Shown: piece after piece, positions 8,718 to 17,785 of the stretch | How positions within the stretch are numbered: the first letter of the stretch is position 1 | Layout of the letters: every line of letters begins with the position of its first letter | NCBI GenBank assembly: GCA_029862125.1 | Contig: JAOTXY010000017.1 | Location: forward strand, 1-54,308 | Source: Gammaproteobacteria bacterium | Lineage (GTDB): Bacteria; Pseudomonadota; Gammaproteobacteria; GCA-001735895 | Reading direction: 5' to 3' | DNA length: 54,308 nucleotides | Translations under genes and position numbers: made by a program | Notes under the pieces: model-generated | Told to the model about the DNA's origin: nothing | The model's database searches: none | Seen by the model: only the letters and a program-made list of their open reading frames with translations

Positions 8718-9758
8718 ATGAATAAACTTACCTTCATTACTCCCGATGACTGGCATCTGCACCTGCGTGATACGCCTCAAATGGAAGCAGTTGTCGGCGA
8801 TACCGCGCGCCAGTTCGGACGCGCGATCATCATGCCGAATCTGAACCCGCCAGTACGAACCTGTGCGGATGCAATCGCCTACCGCAAACGTATCCTGGCC
8901 GCACTTCCAGCACAAAGCAGTTTTACGCCACTCATGACCCTGTACCTGACCGACGACACCAGCGTCGCAGATATCAGGGAAGCCAGTGACTCGGAACATA
9001 TCCATGGCGCCAAGCTTTACCCGGCAGGTGCAACCACCAACTCGGAAGCCGGGGTTACTGATCTCATCAAACTTGACCAGGTGTTCGAGGCCATGCAAAA
9101 GCATGGTCTCATACTTCAGGTTCATGGTGAAGCCACGGCACCGGAGGTTGACGTTTTTGATCGCGAAAAAGTTTTTATCGATCAGTATCTGGCGAAAATT
9201 CGCAGTAATTTTCCCGAATTAAAAATCGTGTTTGAACATATCACAACCCGCGATGCGATAGATTTTGTGCGCAGTGTCGATGCAAATATGGCAGCGACAA
9301 TAACCCCTCATCACTTGCTCATTAATCGCAATGCAATTTTTGAAGGCGGCATCAGGCCGCACCATTATTGCCTGCCGGTTGCCAAGCGCGAAGGGCATCG
9401 CCAGGCATTGCTCGCTGCCGCCAGCAGTGGCGAGACCCTGTTCTTTGCCGGCACGGATAGCGCTCCCCATAGCAAAGACGCAAAAGAGTCTGCCTGCGGT
9501 TGTGCCGGAATTTACTCGGCTCATAGTGCCGTCGAACTTTATGCCGAGGCCTTTGCAGAGGCTGATGACTTTACCCATTTCGAATCTTTCATGAGCCGTA
9601 ATGGTGCCGAGTTTTACGGACTGCCACAAAACCAGGGATCAATTACCCTGGAACGCAGGGAGTGGACAATTCCGGATTCACTCCCCTACCCGGAGTCAAG
9701 CCTGATTCCGTTCAAGGCAGGCCAGGCATTACAATGGAAGATTGTCGGTAATGACTGA
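8718..9758 (+). CDS. pyrC: Dihydroorotase, homodimeric class
   Basis: 346 residues, matching the E. coli PyrC class (about 348). It converts carbamoyl aspartate to dihydroorotate in de novo pyrimidine synthesis. Zinc-site motifs are DWHLHLRD near residue 12 (H-x-H), the His-containing LQVHGEA near 138, FEHITT near 175, and GTDSAPH near 248 with the metal-binding Asp. The lysine that is carboxylated in the family lies in [14 protein letters not shown]. The gene overlaps the start of rnt by 8 bases, so the two are probably translationally coupled. It is divergent from aceE. Confidence 0.96.
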   Translation: MNKLTFITPDDWHLHLRDTPQMEAVVGDTARQFGRAIIMPNLNPPVRTCADAIAYRKRILAALPAQSSFTPLMTLYLTDDTSVADIREASDSEHIHGAKLYPAGATTNSEAGVTDLIKLDQVFEAMQKHGLILQVHGEATAPEVDVFDREKVFIDQYLAKIRSNFPELKIVFEHITTRDAIDFVRSVDANMAATITPHHLLINRNAIFEGGIRPHHYCLPVAKREGHRQALLAAASSGETLFFAGTDSAPHSKDAKESACGCAGIYSAHSAVELYAEAFAEADDFTHFESFMSRNGAEFYGLPQNQGSITLERREWTIPDSLPYPESSLIPFKAGQALQWKIVGND

Positions 9759-10362
9759 AAAAACGCTCCTGTCACAGCGTTTTCGAGGTTATCTTCCGGT
9801 CGTTGTGGATGTGGAAACAGGAGGATTCAACGAGTCAACCGATGCCTTATTGCAAATTGCCGCGGTAATTATCGATATTGATCAACAGGGACAACTTTAC
9901 TGTAGCGAAACCGTTTCCTGTCATGTAACTCCTTTCGAAGGCGCCAACCTTGATCCCAAATCGATGGAATTTAATGGCATCGACGTCGATCATCCGTTTC
10001 GCCTGGCCATGGAGGAAAAACAGGCGCTACCCAAGATTTTCAAACCGGTACGTAATGCGATAAAAAGCCACAGTTGCAAAAAAGCCATACTGGTAGGACA
10101 TAATGCCCATTTCGACCTTAAATTTATCAATGCGGCAGCGGTGCGTGCGGGTATAAAGCGCAATCCCTTCCATCCCTTCAGCACCTTTGACACGGTCACT
10201 CTTGCCGGCCTGGTCTATGGTCAGACCGTCCTTGCGCGCTCGGTCAAATCGGCCGGAATGGAATGGGATTCCAGTGAAGCGCATTCGGCAATCTATGATG
10301 CTGAAATGACGGCAATGTTATTTTGCAAGATCGTCAATGAAGTGCCATTTATAAAGCCTTAG
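9751..10362 (+). CDS. rnt: Ribonuclease T (3'-5' exoribonuclease, tRNA end turnover)
   Basis: 203 residues from the ATG at 9751. A longer in-frame TTG start at 9742 would lie deeper inside pyrC and is less likely. DEDD exonuclease motifs are present: VVDVETGGF near residue 18 (Exo I, Asp and Glu), [10 protein letters not shown] near 113 (Exo II), and [10 protein letters not shown] near 180 (Exo III, His and Asp). The E-x-G-G variant and the length distinguish RNase T from Orn and DnaQ, both also in this window. RNase T trims the 3' ends of tRNA, 5S and 23S rRNA. It follows pyrC with an 8-base overlap, an order found in other gammaproteobacteria. Confidence 0.93.
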   Translation: MTEKTLLSQRFRGYLPVVVDVETGGFNESTDALLQIAAVIIDIDQQGQLYCSETVSCHVTPFEGANLDPKSMEFNGIDVDHPFRLAMEEKQALPKIFKPVRNAIKSHSCKKAILVGHNAHFDLKFINAAAVRAGIKRNPFHPFSTFDTVTLAGLVYGQTVLARSVKSAGMEWDSSEAHSAIYDAEMTAMLFCKIVNEVPFIKP

Positions 10363-10412
10363 TTCGAGTTTTCCTTTATACTCGCCGGTAATAAAACCTT
10401 TAGTCTTAAGCC

Positions 10413-11312
10413 TTGCGCAAAGAAGACCTCTCCATCATTGTCGTCGATGACCTGCAATTTAGTCGCGAAGTGGTTAAATCCGGTCTCGGTAAATCCGGGT
10501 TCACCGACATCCGTACTGCATCCTCGGCAGACGAAGCACTCTATTTACTCAATCAACGACGCGCCCATGTAGTCCTGGCCGATTTCTGGATGCCGGGTAT
10601 GAACGGGCTGGAAATGACCGACCTGGTGCGTCGCTGGGATGAAAATAATGACCGTTACACCGGCATTGTTTTGCTCACTGCGGAAGATACCGCCTCGAGT
10701 ATCGTGGTTGCCTTTGACCGCGGGGTTGACGATTTTATATCCAAATCCGCGAACCAGTTCGAGCTCGCGGCGAGAGTCTATGGCGCTGGTCGAAATGCCT
10801 ACCAGCAAAACGAACTGCGCGAGCGGATGCGTAATCTCAGCAGCCAGTTCCTGCGCATCAAGCAATACAGCCTGCAGGATCCGGAAACCAATTTGCCCAA
10901 TCGGGCTCAACTCGAATTACATATCGAGTCCTTGATCGAGCATTGCAATACCCGTGGTGGTGGCCTCGGACTGGGCATGATCGAAGTAAGTTCGCCCAAT
11001 AACGAGTTGCGTCTCGGTACCTTGAAGACAATTGCCAATTCGATCCAGCTTTCGCTGCGACCGATGGACATGGTATCGAGGTTTAATATCAATACCTTCG
11101 CGGTTTCGGTGCAGTATCAGGATCCGGAAGACTTTAATCCGGACCTGTTCGATCGCCTGATAAACAGCATCAAGCGACACACATTACAGACTACCGACGA
11201 GGGAAAACACCTGGATATATCTATTGGTGTCTGGCATGGAAACGGTTTCGAGGCGCCATCGGTTTCAGACATCATTAACCTGGCGCACGAAGCCTGCGCA
11301 CCTATCAATTAA
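10413..11312 (+). CDS. Response regulator with degenerate GGDEF-like output domain
   Basis: 299 residues from a TTG start at 10413; no ATG lies early enough to keep the first strand. Residues 1-125 are a receiver domain: acidic pair in IIVVDD, phospho-acceptor Asp in VLADFWMPGMNG, Thr in LLTAED and Lys in DFISKS. A coiled stretch (about 135-155) then leads to a C-terminal domain that follows the GGDEF fold. LQDPETNLPNRAQLE replaces the usual D-x-L-T-x-L-x-N-R. The strand where RLGGDEFAV should be reads RFNINTFAV, and the closing SIGVWHG matches the S-I-G-V of the family. The catalytic signature is absent, so cyclase activity is not expected; the domain may bind GTP or a protein partner. The gene ends just before a shared terminator with grxD. 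Its input kinase is unknown. Confidence 0.8.
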   Translation: MRKEDLSIIVVDDLQFSREVVKSGLGKSGFTDIRTASSADEALYLLNQRRAHVVLADFWMPGMNGLEMTDLVRRWDENNDRYTGIVLLTAEDTASSIVVAFDRGVDDFISKSANQFELAARVYGAGRNAYQQNELRERMRNLSSQFLRIKQYSLQDPETNLPNRAQLELHIESLIEHCNTRGGGLGLGMIEVSSPNNELRLGTLKTIANSIQLSLRPMDMVSRFNINTFAVSVQYQDPEDFNPDLFDRLINSIKRHTLQTTDEGKHLDISIGVWHGNGFEAPSVSDIINLAHEACAPIN

Positions 11313-11319
11313 CCGCCCC

Positions 11320-11348
11320 AAAAAAAACCCCGCCAGGGCGGGGTTTTT
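11320..11348. terminator. Bidirectional rho-independent terminator
   Basis: Perfect 7-bp stem CCCCGCC/GGCGGGG with a 2-base loop at 11328-11343, preceded by eight A and followed by five T. It can stop transcription from the response regulator (+) and from grxD (-), which converge here. Confidence 0.9.
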
Positions 11349-11362
11349 ATCGAAATCATTTT

Positions 11363-11689
11363 TCAGCTTGCCTTGCTCTCCACTGCCGACCTGGCGAGTT
11401 TCTCTAACTCACCCGACTCATGCATTTCAAGCGTGATATCACAGCCCCCGATCAATTCCCCGCTGACATAGACCTGGGGGAAGGTTGGCCAATCGGCAAA
11501 GCGCGGCAGGTTTTGAAAAATTTCAGGATCGGATAACACGTTGACATAGGCAAATTCAATGCCCAGCGATTTGAGGGCCTCGGCGGTCCTGCTTGAGAAG
11601 CCGCACTGCGGTAGCTGTGGTGTACCCTTCATATAGATGATGACCGGGTGGGTTTCGACTTGCTGCTTAATACGTTCCAGGACGTCCAT
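11363..11689 (-). CDS. grxD: Monothiol glutaredoxin, GrxD type
   Basis: 108 residues from the ATG at 11689, which has a GAGG Shine-Dalgarno just upstream; a TTG four codons earlier is less likely. The monothiol active site is PQCGFS, followed by glutathione-binding features W-P-T-F-P-Q-V-Y (cis-Pro) and GGCDI. This class (about 110 residues, CGFS) binds a [2Fe-2S] cluster with glutathione as a homodimer or with BolA and acts in iron-sulfur cluster delivery. It converges on the response regulator and shares its terminator. No bolA is seen nearby. Confidence 0.96.
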   Translation of the reverse strand: MDVLERIKQQVETHPVIIYMKGTPQLPQCGFSSRTAEALKSLGIEFAYVNVLSDPEIFQNLPRFADWPTFPQVYVSGELIGGCDITLEMHESGELEKLARSAVESKAS

Positions 11690-11777
11690 TGAATACCTCA
11701 AAAAATAACCAAGTAATTTACTAAGGTATTATCATAACTGTTTTTTTCAAGCATGGAAATCGAGATTCATCTTTATT

Positions 11778-13556
11778 TTATAAAGCATCGACATGTTGCT
11801 GCAGCCAATACTCCAGCAAAGCGCTGTGCCAGAGTTTACTGCCGTTCAAGCGGGTAAAATGCTGTTCCGGTTCGGCTAACAACCGATCGATGTAATTTCG
11901 GTTAAACAGCCCCCTGTCTCGACTACGCTGGCTATTAAGGGTATCCGCCATGAACTGGAAAAAATCACCGCGCACGTATTTTAAAGCCGGCATCGGAAAG
12001 TAACCTTTCGGCCGGTCGATTACCGCGTCGGGAATACGGCCGCGGGCGATTTCCTTGAGAACGCCCTTACCCTCGTGCTTCAGTTTCAGTTCGGGCGGGC
12101 AGGATGCTGCCAACTCTACCAGCTGATGATCGAGAAAAGGCACGCGCGCCTCGAGTCCCCAGGCCATGGTCATGTTATCAACCCTTTTGACTGGATCGTC
12201 TACCACCAGGGTGGTGACATCGAATCGTAAAACGGCATCGAGGAAACTATCGGCCTGGTCGGTATCCAGATGCTCTTCGATCAGTGTCGCAGTATAGTCC
12301 TCACCTCGATAGGCTGATGCCACGGTATCACGGAACTCGTCATGATCACGGTCGACATAATGGTCTGAAAAACGCTTGAGCGCTGCACCCTCGGCGGCCG
12401 CCATTTTCGCATACCAGAAATAGCCGGCAAACACCTCGTCTGCGCCCTGCCCGCTTTGCACCACTTTAACCGATTTCGAAACCTGTTCGGAAAGCAGGTA
12501 AAACGCGACGGCGTCCTGGCCGAACATAGGTTCCGCCATGGCTTTAACCGCTTCCGGTAAACGGGTTAACACCTCGGCATTCGGAATCAGAAACTTCTGA
12601 TGATCGGTGGCATATCGTTCTGCGACCGGATCAGAAAATTCAAACTCGTTGCCGCTTTCTTCAGGCTGATCCTCAAAACCGATACTGAAGGTTCTTATAT
12701 CATGCTGCCCCGCCTCGGCCAGCAAGGCCACCAGCAGGCTCGAATCCAGTCCACCTGACAACAACACTCCAACCGGAACGTCGGCAATGGTGAGTCGTTT
12801 TTTTACTGCCTGCATCAACGAATCATGAATGGCCTGGTTCCATTCCTCTGCGGACATCGACTCCGCAGGACGTTTTGCCATCAGCGTCCAGTAACGCTCC
12901 TCGGTGAGCTTGCCGCCCGGCGTTACATTCATATAGAAAGCGGGTCGGCATTTTCTGATCGACTTGATCAGCGTACGCGGAGCGGGTATCACGGCATGCA
13001 GGCTGAACTGGTGATGCAGCCCAACGGGGTCAATATCGGTCGCAAACAAACCGGTTGCCAGCAGTGCCTGCGGATTCGATGCAAAATAGAAACCCTGCTT
13101 TGAGACCGCGTAGTAAAGCGGCTTGATACCCATGCGATCACGGGCTAGAAAAAGGTTTTGTTGTTTCGAATCCCAGATCGCGAATGCGAACATGCCGTGC
13201 AACTGTTCTACGCAGGCGTCACCCCAGCAGGCATAAGCATTGATGATGACCTCGGTATCGCTTTGAGATTTGAACTGGTAACCCTTGCCGATCAAGGTCG
13301 TACGCAACTCGGGATAGTTGTATATGGTTCCATTGAAAACAATGCTGTAGCGTTCGCTGCTGTCCTGCATCGGCTGATGTCCCGCTGCAGACAGGTCAAT
13401 TATCGCCAGCCGACGATGTCCAAACATTACCGGGCCATTAAAGTATTCTCCCTTGTCATCCGGTCCGCGCTGCGCAACCCGGGCCGACATGCTGACCGCA
13501 TGTTCGGAATTGATTGCGTTGCCGTCGAAACTCAGGGCACCAAATAAGCCGCACAT
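11778..13556 (-). CDS. N-acetylglutaminylglutamine amidotransferase (asparagine-synthase family)
   Basis: 592 residues. The N-terminal class II glutaminase domain has Cys2 as nucleophile (MCGLFG), then RGPDDKG and FNGTIYNY. The synthase domain has the PP-loop LSGGLDSSLL near residue 270. Several motifs match the amidotransferase that makes N-acetylglutaminylglutamine amide, an osmolyte of Pseudomonas and rhizobia, more closely than AsnB: TFSIGFEDQ, SGQGADEVFAGY, VDDPVKRVDNMTMAWGLEAR, DRPKGYFPMPALK, and GSKLW near the end. That pathway normally encodes the amidotransferase next to an acetyltransferase/ligase (ngg) and an M42 peptidase. Neither is beside this gene: neighbours are grxD and a Urate_ox_N membrane protein. 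An asparagine synthetase role cannot be excluded. Confidence 0.8.
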   Translation of the reverse strand: MCGLFGALSFDGNAINSEHAVSMSARVAQRGPDDKGEYFNGPVMFGHRRLAIIDLSAAGHQPMQDSSERYSIVFNGTIYNYPELRTTLIGKGYQFKSQSDTEVIINAYACWGDACVEQLHGMFAFAIWDSKQQNLFLARDRMGIKPLYYAVSKQGFYFASNPQALLATGLFATDIDPVGLHHQFSLHAVIPAPRTLIKSIRKCRPAFYMNVTPGGKLTEERYWTLMAKRPAESMSAEEWNQAIHDSLMQAVKKRLTIADVPVGVLLSGGLDSSLLVALLAEAGQHDIRTFSIGFEDQPEESGNEFEFSDPVAERYATDHQKFLIPNAEVLTRLPEAVKAMAEPMFGQDAVAFYLLSEQVSKSVKVVQSGQGADEVFAGYFWYAKMAAAEGAALKRFSDHYVDRDHDEFRDTVASAYRGEDYTATLIEEHLDTDQADSFLDAVLRFDVTTLVVDDPVKRVDNMTMAWGLEARVPFLDHQLVELAASCPPELKLKHEGKGVLKEIARGRIPDAVIDRPKGYFPMPALKYVRGDFFQFMADTLNSQRSRDRGLFNRNYIDRLLAEPEQHFTRLNGSKLWHSALLEYWLQQHVDAL

Positions 13557-13712
13557 ATAACCTCACAAAAGTTGTCGTTTCTTCATCCGGCTTGCGTCCA
13601 AGGATACATTGCACCCCATACCGAAAGTCCTTATACTCCGCCGCGTGTGACGGGGGCAGAACATGGTTACCAGGCCCCGTATTCTAAACGTTTATTATCG
13701 GGAGTCATCAAA

Positions 13713-14309
13713 ATGAATCCGTTAAAATCAATTACCGGTACAATCGTCACAGGGGTGGTGATCTCCGCAATTGTGATGGCAATCTTTACCGACGGCGTTA
13801 CCACTACGACCCAGTGGTATGTCTGGCTTCATGTACTTGCTGGCGTGGCCTGGATTGGCCTGCTTTACTACTTCAACTTCGTGCAGGTGCCAGGTGTGGC
13901 CAAGGCGCTCTCGGAGGCCGATAGTGGCGGTCCCGGGCCGGCCGCTATTAACAAATATGTCGCACCAACCGCATTGCTCTGGTTCCGTTGGGCGGCTGTA
14001 GTGACCTGGCTTTCGGGTGCCGCGCTACTTGCCAAATACGGGATTCTGGGAAAGGCCTTTACCTTCCAGCAGGGTGCCGAGGTTATCGGCGTAGGCGCAT
14101 GGTTGGGAACAATCATGGCGATTAACGTATGGGTATTCATCTGGCCAAACCAGAAAAAAATTCTTGGCCTGGATGGGCAAACCCACGAAGCGGATGTCAT
14201 TGCCAAAGCGAAATCTGTCGCCTTGATGGCATCACGCACTAACACGGCTTTATCCATCCCGATGTTGTTGTCAATGACGGCTTACGCACACGGAGGCTAC
14301 CCTTTCTAG
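13713..14309 (+). CDS. Stand-alone Urate_ox_N-type membrane protein
   Basis: 198 residues from the ATG at 13713, preceded by GGGAG at 13700-13704 with good spacing; an in-frame upstream extension to 13572 lacks these signals. Hydrophobic segments lie at about 8-25, 30-50, 87-110, 125-150 and 175-190. The motif WLHVLAGVAWIGLLYYFNFVQ region (split here as WLHVLAGVAWIG and YYFNFVQ) is typical of the membrane half of PuuD-type urate oxidases (Pfam Urate_ox_N), which in full-length PuuD is fused to a cytochrome c. No C-x-x-C-H follows, so only the membrane part is present. The conserved His residues could bind heme. Its function in this short form is not known. It ends at a strong terminator. Confidence 0.7.
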   Translation: MNPLKSITGTIVTGVVISAIVMAIFTDGVTTTTQWYVWLHVLAGVAWIGLLYYFNFVQVPGVAKALSEADSGGPGPAAINKYVAPTALLWFRWAAVVTWLSGAALLAKYGILGKAFTFQQGAEVIGVGAWLGTIMAINVWVFIWPNQKKILGLDGQTHEADVIAKAKSVALMASRTNTALSIPMLLSMTAYAHGGYPF

Positions 14310-14330
14310 GAGGCCGATCAGCCAGATCTA

Positions 14331-14358
14331 AAGCCTCGTTTAAACGGGGCTTTTTTTT
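14331..14358 (+). terminator. Rho-independent terminator
   Basis: Ten-base-pair stem AAGCCTCGTT/AACGGGGCTT (one G-T pair) with a 2-base loop and a run of eight T at 14351-14358, just after the Urate_ox_N gene. Confidence 0.9.
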
Positions 14359-14424
14359 GCCCGAAAAGCTTGTAATCGTTGAAAATCACTGTATGTTTGA
14401 GCGTTTTTTTCACGCAGCCGGACA

Positions 14425-15597
14425 ATGACAGGCCATCTCGTCAACGCATATCAATCCCTGCCCGTCACTTTTACCCATGGTGACGGTTGTTACCTATGGG
14501 ATAGTGATGGTCAGCAATATCTGGATGCACTCTGCGGCATATCGGTCACCAGCCTCGGCCACAATTACCCGCCTTTAACCGCGGCGATTCAGGAACAGGC
14601 GGCGACCCTGCTGCATACATCGAATCTCTATTCGATCCACTGGCAACATAAACTCGCGGACCTGCTGTGTGCGACCGCAAACATGGATCGGGTCTTTTTT
14701 GCCAACTCGGGAGCTGAAGCCAACGAGGCTGCGATCAAACTGGCGCGTCTGTATGGCCATCAGCAAGGTATCAAAAATCCACAGATCGTGGTCATGCAAC
14801 ATGCGTTTCACGGGCGCACCATGGCAACCCTAAGCGCCACCGGAAGCCACAAGGTACAGGCGGGTTTCGAGCCACTGGTCTCCGGTTTTGTGCGTGCTCC
14901 ATACAACGATATCGCCGCGATCGAGGCAATCGCGGAAAATAATCGCAATGTTGTCGCGATCCTGGTTGAACCAGTGCAGGGTGAAGCTGGTATCGTTATT
15001 CCGGATTCGGGTTATCTTGACGCGCTGCGTCGCATCTGCGATCAAAACAACTGGCTGCTGATGCTGGACGAAATTCAAACCGGGATGGCACGCAGCGGCA
15101 AGATGTTTGCGTGCCAGCATGAGGCAGTCGTGCCGGATGTAATGACGCTGGCAAAGGCGCTTGGCAACGGCGTCCCGATCGGCGCCTGTGTTTCCCGGGG
15201 AAAAGCAGCGGAAGTGTTCAAACCGGGAAATCATGGTTCGACCTTTGGAGGAAATCCATTAGCCTGTCGGGCTGCCTATACCGTGCTCGCTGACATGCTC
15301 GAAAACCACGTAGCCGATAACGCGGCACAGCGCGGAGAACAACTGTCCCTTCTCCTGCAGCAGGGACTTGCCGACAACAAGCAGGTTGTCGAAGTGCGTC
15401 ATCTTGGCTTACTAATAGCCATAGAAATGAAAATCCCCTGCCAGCCCCTGGTAGCGCTTGCGCTGGAACGGGGATTGCTGATCAATGTCACCGCGGAACG
15501 GACTATCCGCCTGCTTCCGCCCTTAATCCTCAGCGAAGCACAAACCGCCGAGGTCGCCAGCAAACTGATCTCTTGCATTTACCAATTCACCGAGTAG
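14425..15597 (+). CDS. argD: Acetylornithine aminotransferase
   Basis: 390 residues, a PLP class III aminotransferase of normal ArgD length. Motifs include [12 protein letters not shown] near the start, [15 protein letters not shown] (phosphate-binding), [34 protein letters not shown] (PLP ring Asp), and the Schiff-base lysine in [14 protein letters not shown], then [14 protein letters not shown]. It converts N-acetylglutamate semialdehyde to N-acetylornithine in arginine synthesis. It starts at ATG 14425 and is followed after 4 bases by argF, so the pair is an operon. No convincing ARG box palindrome was found in the 65 bases upstream. Confidence 0.93.
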   Translation: MTGHLVNAYQSLPVTFTHGDGCYLWDSDGQQYLDALCGISVTSLGHNYPPLTAAIQEQAATLLHTSNLYSIHWQHKLADLLCATANMDRVFFANSGAEANEAAIKLARLYGHQQGIKNPQIVVMQHAFHGRTMATLSATGSHKVQAGFEPLVSGFVRAPYNDIAAIEAIAENNRNVVAILVEPVQGEAGIVIPDSGYLDALRRICDQNNWLLMLDEIQTGMARSGKMFACQHEAVVPDVMTLAKALGNGVPIGACVSRGKAAEVFKPGNHGSTFGGNPLACRAAYTVLADMLENHVADNAAQRGEQLSLLLQQGLADNKQVVEVRHLGLLIAIEMKIPCQPLVALALERGLLINVTAERTIRLLPPLILSEAQTAEVASKLISCIYQFTE

Positions 15598-15601
15598 CGA
15601 A

Positions 15602-16513
15602 ATGTCGACCCGCCATTTTTTAAGCCTGCTGGACTTTAGCAGTGACGAGCACCGGGCATTGATTGCGCACGCGATCGATGTCAAACAGAAATTGAAACAG
15701 GGCATCGAGCATACGCCCCTGAAAGGGAAATTGCTGGCCATGATTTTCGAAAAATCTTCAACTCGAACCCGGGTTTCGTTTGAGGCCGGAATGTACCAGC
15801 TGGGAGGTCACGCAATCTTCATGTCGCCGCGAGACAGTCACCTGGGACGTGGCGAGCCCATTGAAGACAGCGCGCGCGTTATATCGAGCATGGTGGACGG
15901 TATTCTGATTCGCACTTTTGGTCACAATCGCATCGAAAAACTGGCACAAAACTCGCGCGTACCGGTTATCAATGGTCTCAGTGATTTGCTGCATCCCTGC
16001 CAGTTGCTGGCCGATATGCAGACCTGGTTTGAACAGCGTGGTGATATTGCCGGGGCCAGTGTTGCCTGGATCGGAGATGGTAATAATATGTGTCATTCCT
16101 ATATAAACGCAGCCCTGAAATTTGGTTTCGACCTCAGGATCGCATGTCCCCCGGGCCATGAACCTGCGGCGGAATTAGTACAGAGCGGGGGTGAATCGGT
16201 GACACTTCATGATTCTGCCGAAGCTGCAGCCAAAGACGCAGATTTAATAGTTACCGATGTCTGGGCCAGCATGGGCCAGGAGCAAGAGCAACAGCAACGT
16301 GCAGCAACCTTTGCGGCATACCAGGTCAACCAGTCAGTCATGTCTCAGGCTGATAGTGAAGCCTTATTTATGCACTGCCTGCCAGCCCATCGCGGCGAGG
16401 AAGTCACCGCCGATGTTCTCGACAGCTCGCAATCCGTGATCTGGCAAGAAGCAGAAAACCGCCTGCATGCACAAAAAGCCCTGCTCGAATTTCTCCTCAG
16501 ACCAGGGTTTTAA
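15602..16513 (+). CDS. argF: Ornithine carbamoyltransferase
   Basis: 303 residues, the anabolic OTCase length. Signatures are the carbamoyl-phosphate site [13 protein letters not shown] near residue 47, [11 protein letters not shown] near 132 and the ornithine-binding [11 protein letters not shown] near 258. It makes citrulline from ornithine and carbamoyl phosphate in the cytosol. It lies 4 bases downstream of argD. Its stop codon overlaps by 4 bases the stop of the convergent GGDEF gene on the other strand, so there is no room for a dedicated terminator between them. Confidence 0.96.
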   Translation: MSTRHFLSLLDFSSDEHRALIAHAIDVKQKLKQGIEHTPLKGKLLAMIFEKSSTRTRVSFEAGMYQLGGHAIFMSPRDSHLGRGEPIEDSARVISSMVDGILIRTFGHNRIEKLAQNSRVPVINGLSDLLHPCQLLADMQTWFEQRGDIAGASVAWIGDGNNMCHSYINAALKFGFDLRIACPPGHEPAAELVQSGGESVTLHDSAEAAAKDADLIVTDVWASMGQEQEQQQRAATFAAYQVNQSVMSQADSEALFMHCLPAHRGEEVTADVLDSSQSVIWQEAENRLHAQKALLEFLLRPGF

Positions 16514-17706
16514 CCTTCAAGGGTCTCGAGCCGGTCACGTCCGCGTTCCCTGGCTAACTTGAGCGCAGTATCTGCCCTGACCAGCAACTCGCGCGAAGAA
16601 GAATCCGGGGACACCGTCTGGCTGCCAAGGCCGATACTCATGGTCAGAAACGGCCGTGTAGCTGACTTCAGATGCTCTATTTTTTGTTGCGCCAGGGCCT
16701 GCATGATATCGAGCGCAATCTGGCGCGCGTTTTCACAGCTCATTCCGGGGAGCAATACCGCGAATTCAGCGCCTTGCAGGCGTGCCACCATTTGATCCTG
16801 GTGAGAAATCTGGTTACCTAGCATTCCAGCAACCTGGCGCAGGTGTAAATCCCCGGCTTCCTGACCATAGTGCTCGTTAAATTCATGGTAATGATCGATA
16901 TTAAGCTTGATCAACGATACCTGGCCATTGTTACCCTGATACTGGCGCCAGACATCTTCCAGGTGAACCCGAAAGGCACGATAATTCGAAACACCGGTAA
17001 GCTCGTCGCTGGTCGATACTTTTTCCAACGCCTTGTTGGTCCTGGAAACGGATTCGAGCAGGCGCTGCAAATCCTCGATCAGGGTTTCGTTATCATAGCG
17101 GTAATAAAGCGCATCGTTAACCAGTTCATTCATCCGTTTCACGCTTACATATCCGGCGATCATAAAAAATAAATACAGGAAACTGAGAACAAAGGCGCCG
17201 GAGTTCATCTGCAGAAACAGCCAAATCGTGACTGGCAGCATGATCGTAACCATATAGGCGATGTAAACACGCAATGAAGTTGACAGGTAGGCAATGGCTC
17301 CCGCACACATGGTCAGTAACATTGCATGCAAAATGATTTGCACGTTGCTGCTGATATAGTCCATCAATAAGGCAGCACCACAACCCAGCATTAGACCCGA
17401 GGCAATAACGCCGATCAAAAAACGATCATGCCACTGTCGATAGGGGAAGTAGACCTTGTTGCGAAGACCCAGGAATTTTTGCAGCAACCACCACCTCGCC
17501 AGCATTACCAGGTACAACAGTAACAACCAGCCGATGACCCAGTACCCTCGACCCTGGATTTCGAGTTCGACATAGGCCAGGGCCGATGCCAGCGTAGATA
17601 CGAAAAGGGTTATGTAAATACCGAGGCGAAAACGATTATAGAGAAAAGCAACAAGTTCCTGTTGCTGCAGTTGATGTGTGCTGACGGGTTTACTTTCGAT
17701 GTTAAT
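16510..17706 (-). CDS. Membrane protein with degenerate GGDEF domain, probable ATT start
   Basis: The frame is open from TAA 17731-17733. The first ATG/GTG/TTG in frame is a TTG at 17526, which would cut into a membrane segment. The better start is ATT at 17706: it has AAAAGGA seven bases upstream and restores an N-terminal segment (INIESKPVS, then [12 protein letters not shown]) seen in related membrane cyclases. This gives 398 residues with about six membrane segments in the first 230, a short coiled region, then a GGDEF-fold domain. The start of that domain is [14 protein letters not shown], and the metal Asp is kept in NIDHYHEFN. The signature loop reads [12 protein letters not shown] instead of RLGGDEF, so the catalytic acidic residue is Ala. 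SIGLGSQ follows. Diguanylate cyclase activity is doubtful. It converges on argF and is divergent from argA. Confidence 0.75.
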   Translation of the reverse strand: MNIESKPVSTHQLQQQELVAFLYNRFRLGIYITLFVSTLASALAYVELEIQGRGYWVIGWLLLLYLVMLARWWLLQKFLGLRNKVYFPYRQWHDRFLIGVIASGLMLGCGAALLMDYISSNVQIILHAMLLTMCAGAIAYLSTSLRVYIAYMVTIMLPVTIWLFLQMNSGAFVLSFLYLFFMIAGYVSVKRMNELVNDALYYRYDNETLIEDLQRLLESVSRTNKALEKVSTSDELTGVSNYRAFRVHLEDVWRQYQGNNGQVSLIKLNIDHYHEFNEHYGQEAGDLHLRQVAGMLGNQISHQDQMVARLQGAEFAVLLPGMSCENARQIALDIMQALAQQKIEHLKSATRPFLTMSIGLGSQTVSPDSSSRELLVRADTALKLARERGRDRLETLEG

Positions 17707-17727
17707 CGGGAAATCCTTTTGCGTTCT

Positions 17728-17755
17728 TTGTTAGCTTCCGCGAATGTACTATAGT
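17728..17755 (+). promoter_or_regulatory. Possible sigma-70 promoter of argA
   Basis: TTGTTA and TATAGT separated by 16 bases, about 30 bases before the argA start. It matches the consensus at 4/6 and 5/6 positions; spacing is slightly short. Confidence 0.3.
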
Positions 17756-17785
17756 GCAGTTCGAGTGTAGCGGATATCGGCAGAA

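Noticed and set aside
14360-14424. ArgR operator upstream of argD
   Set aside because: No pair of ARG boxes close to the TNTGAATWWWWATTCANW consensus could be read in the 65-base gap.
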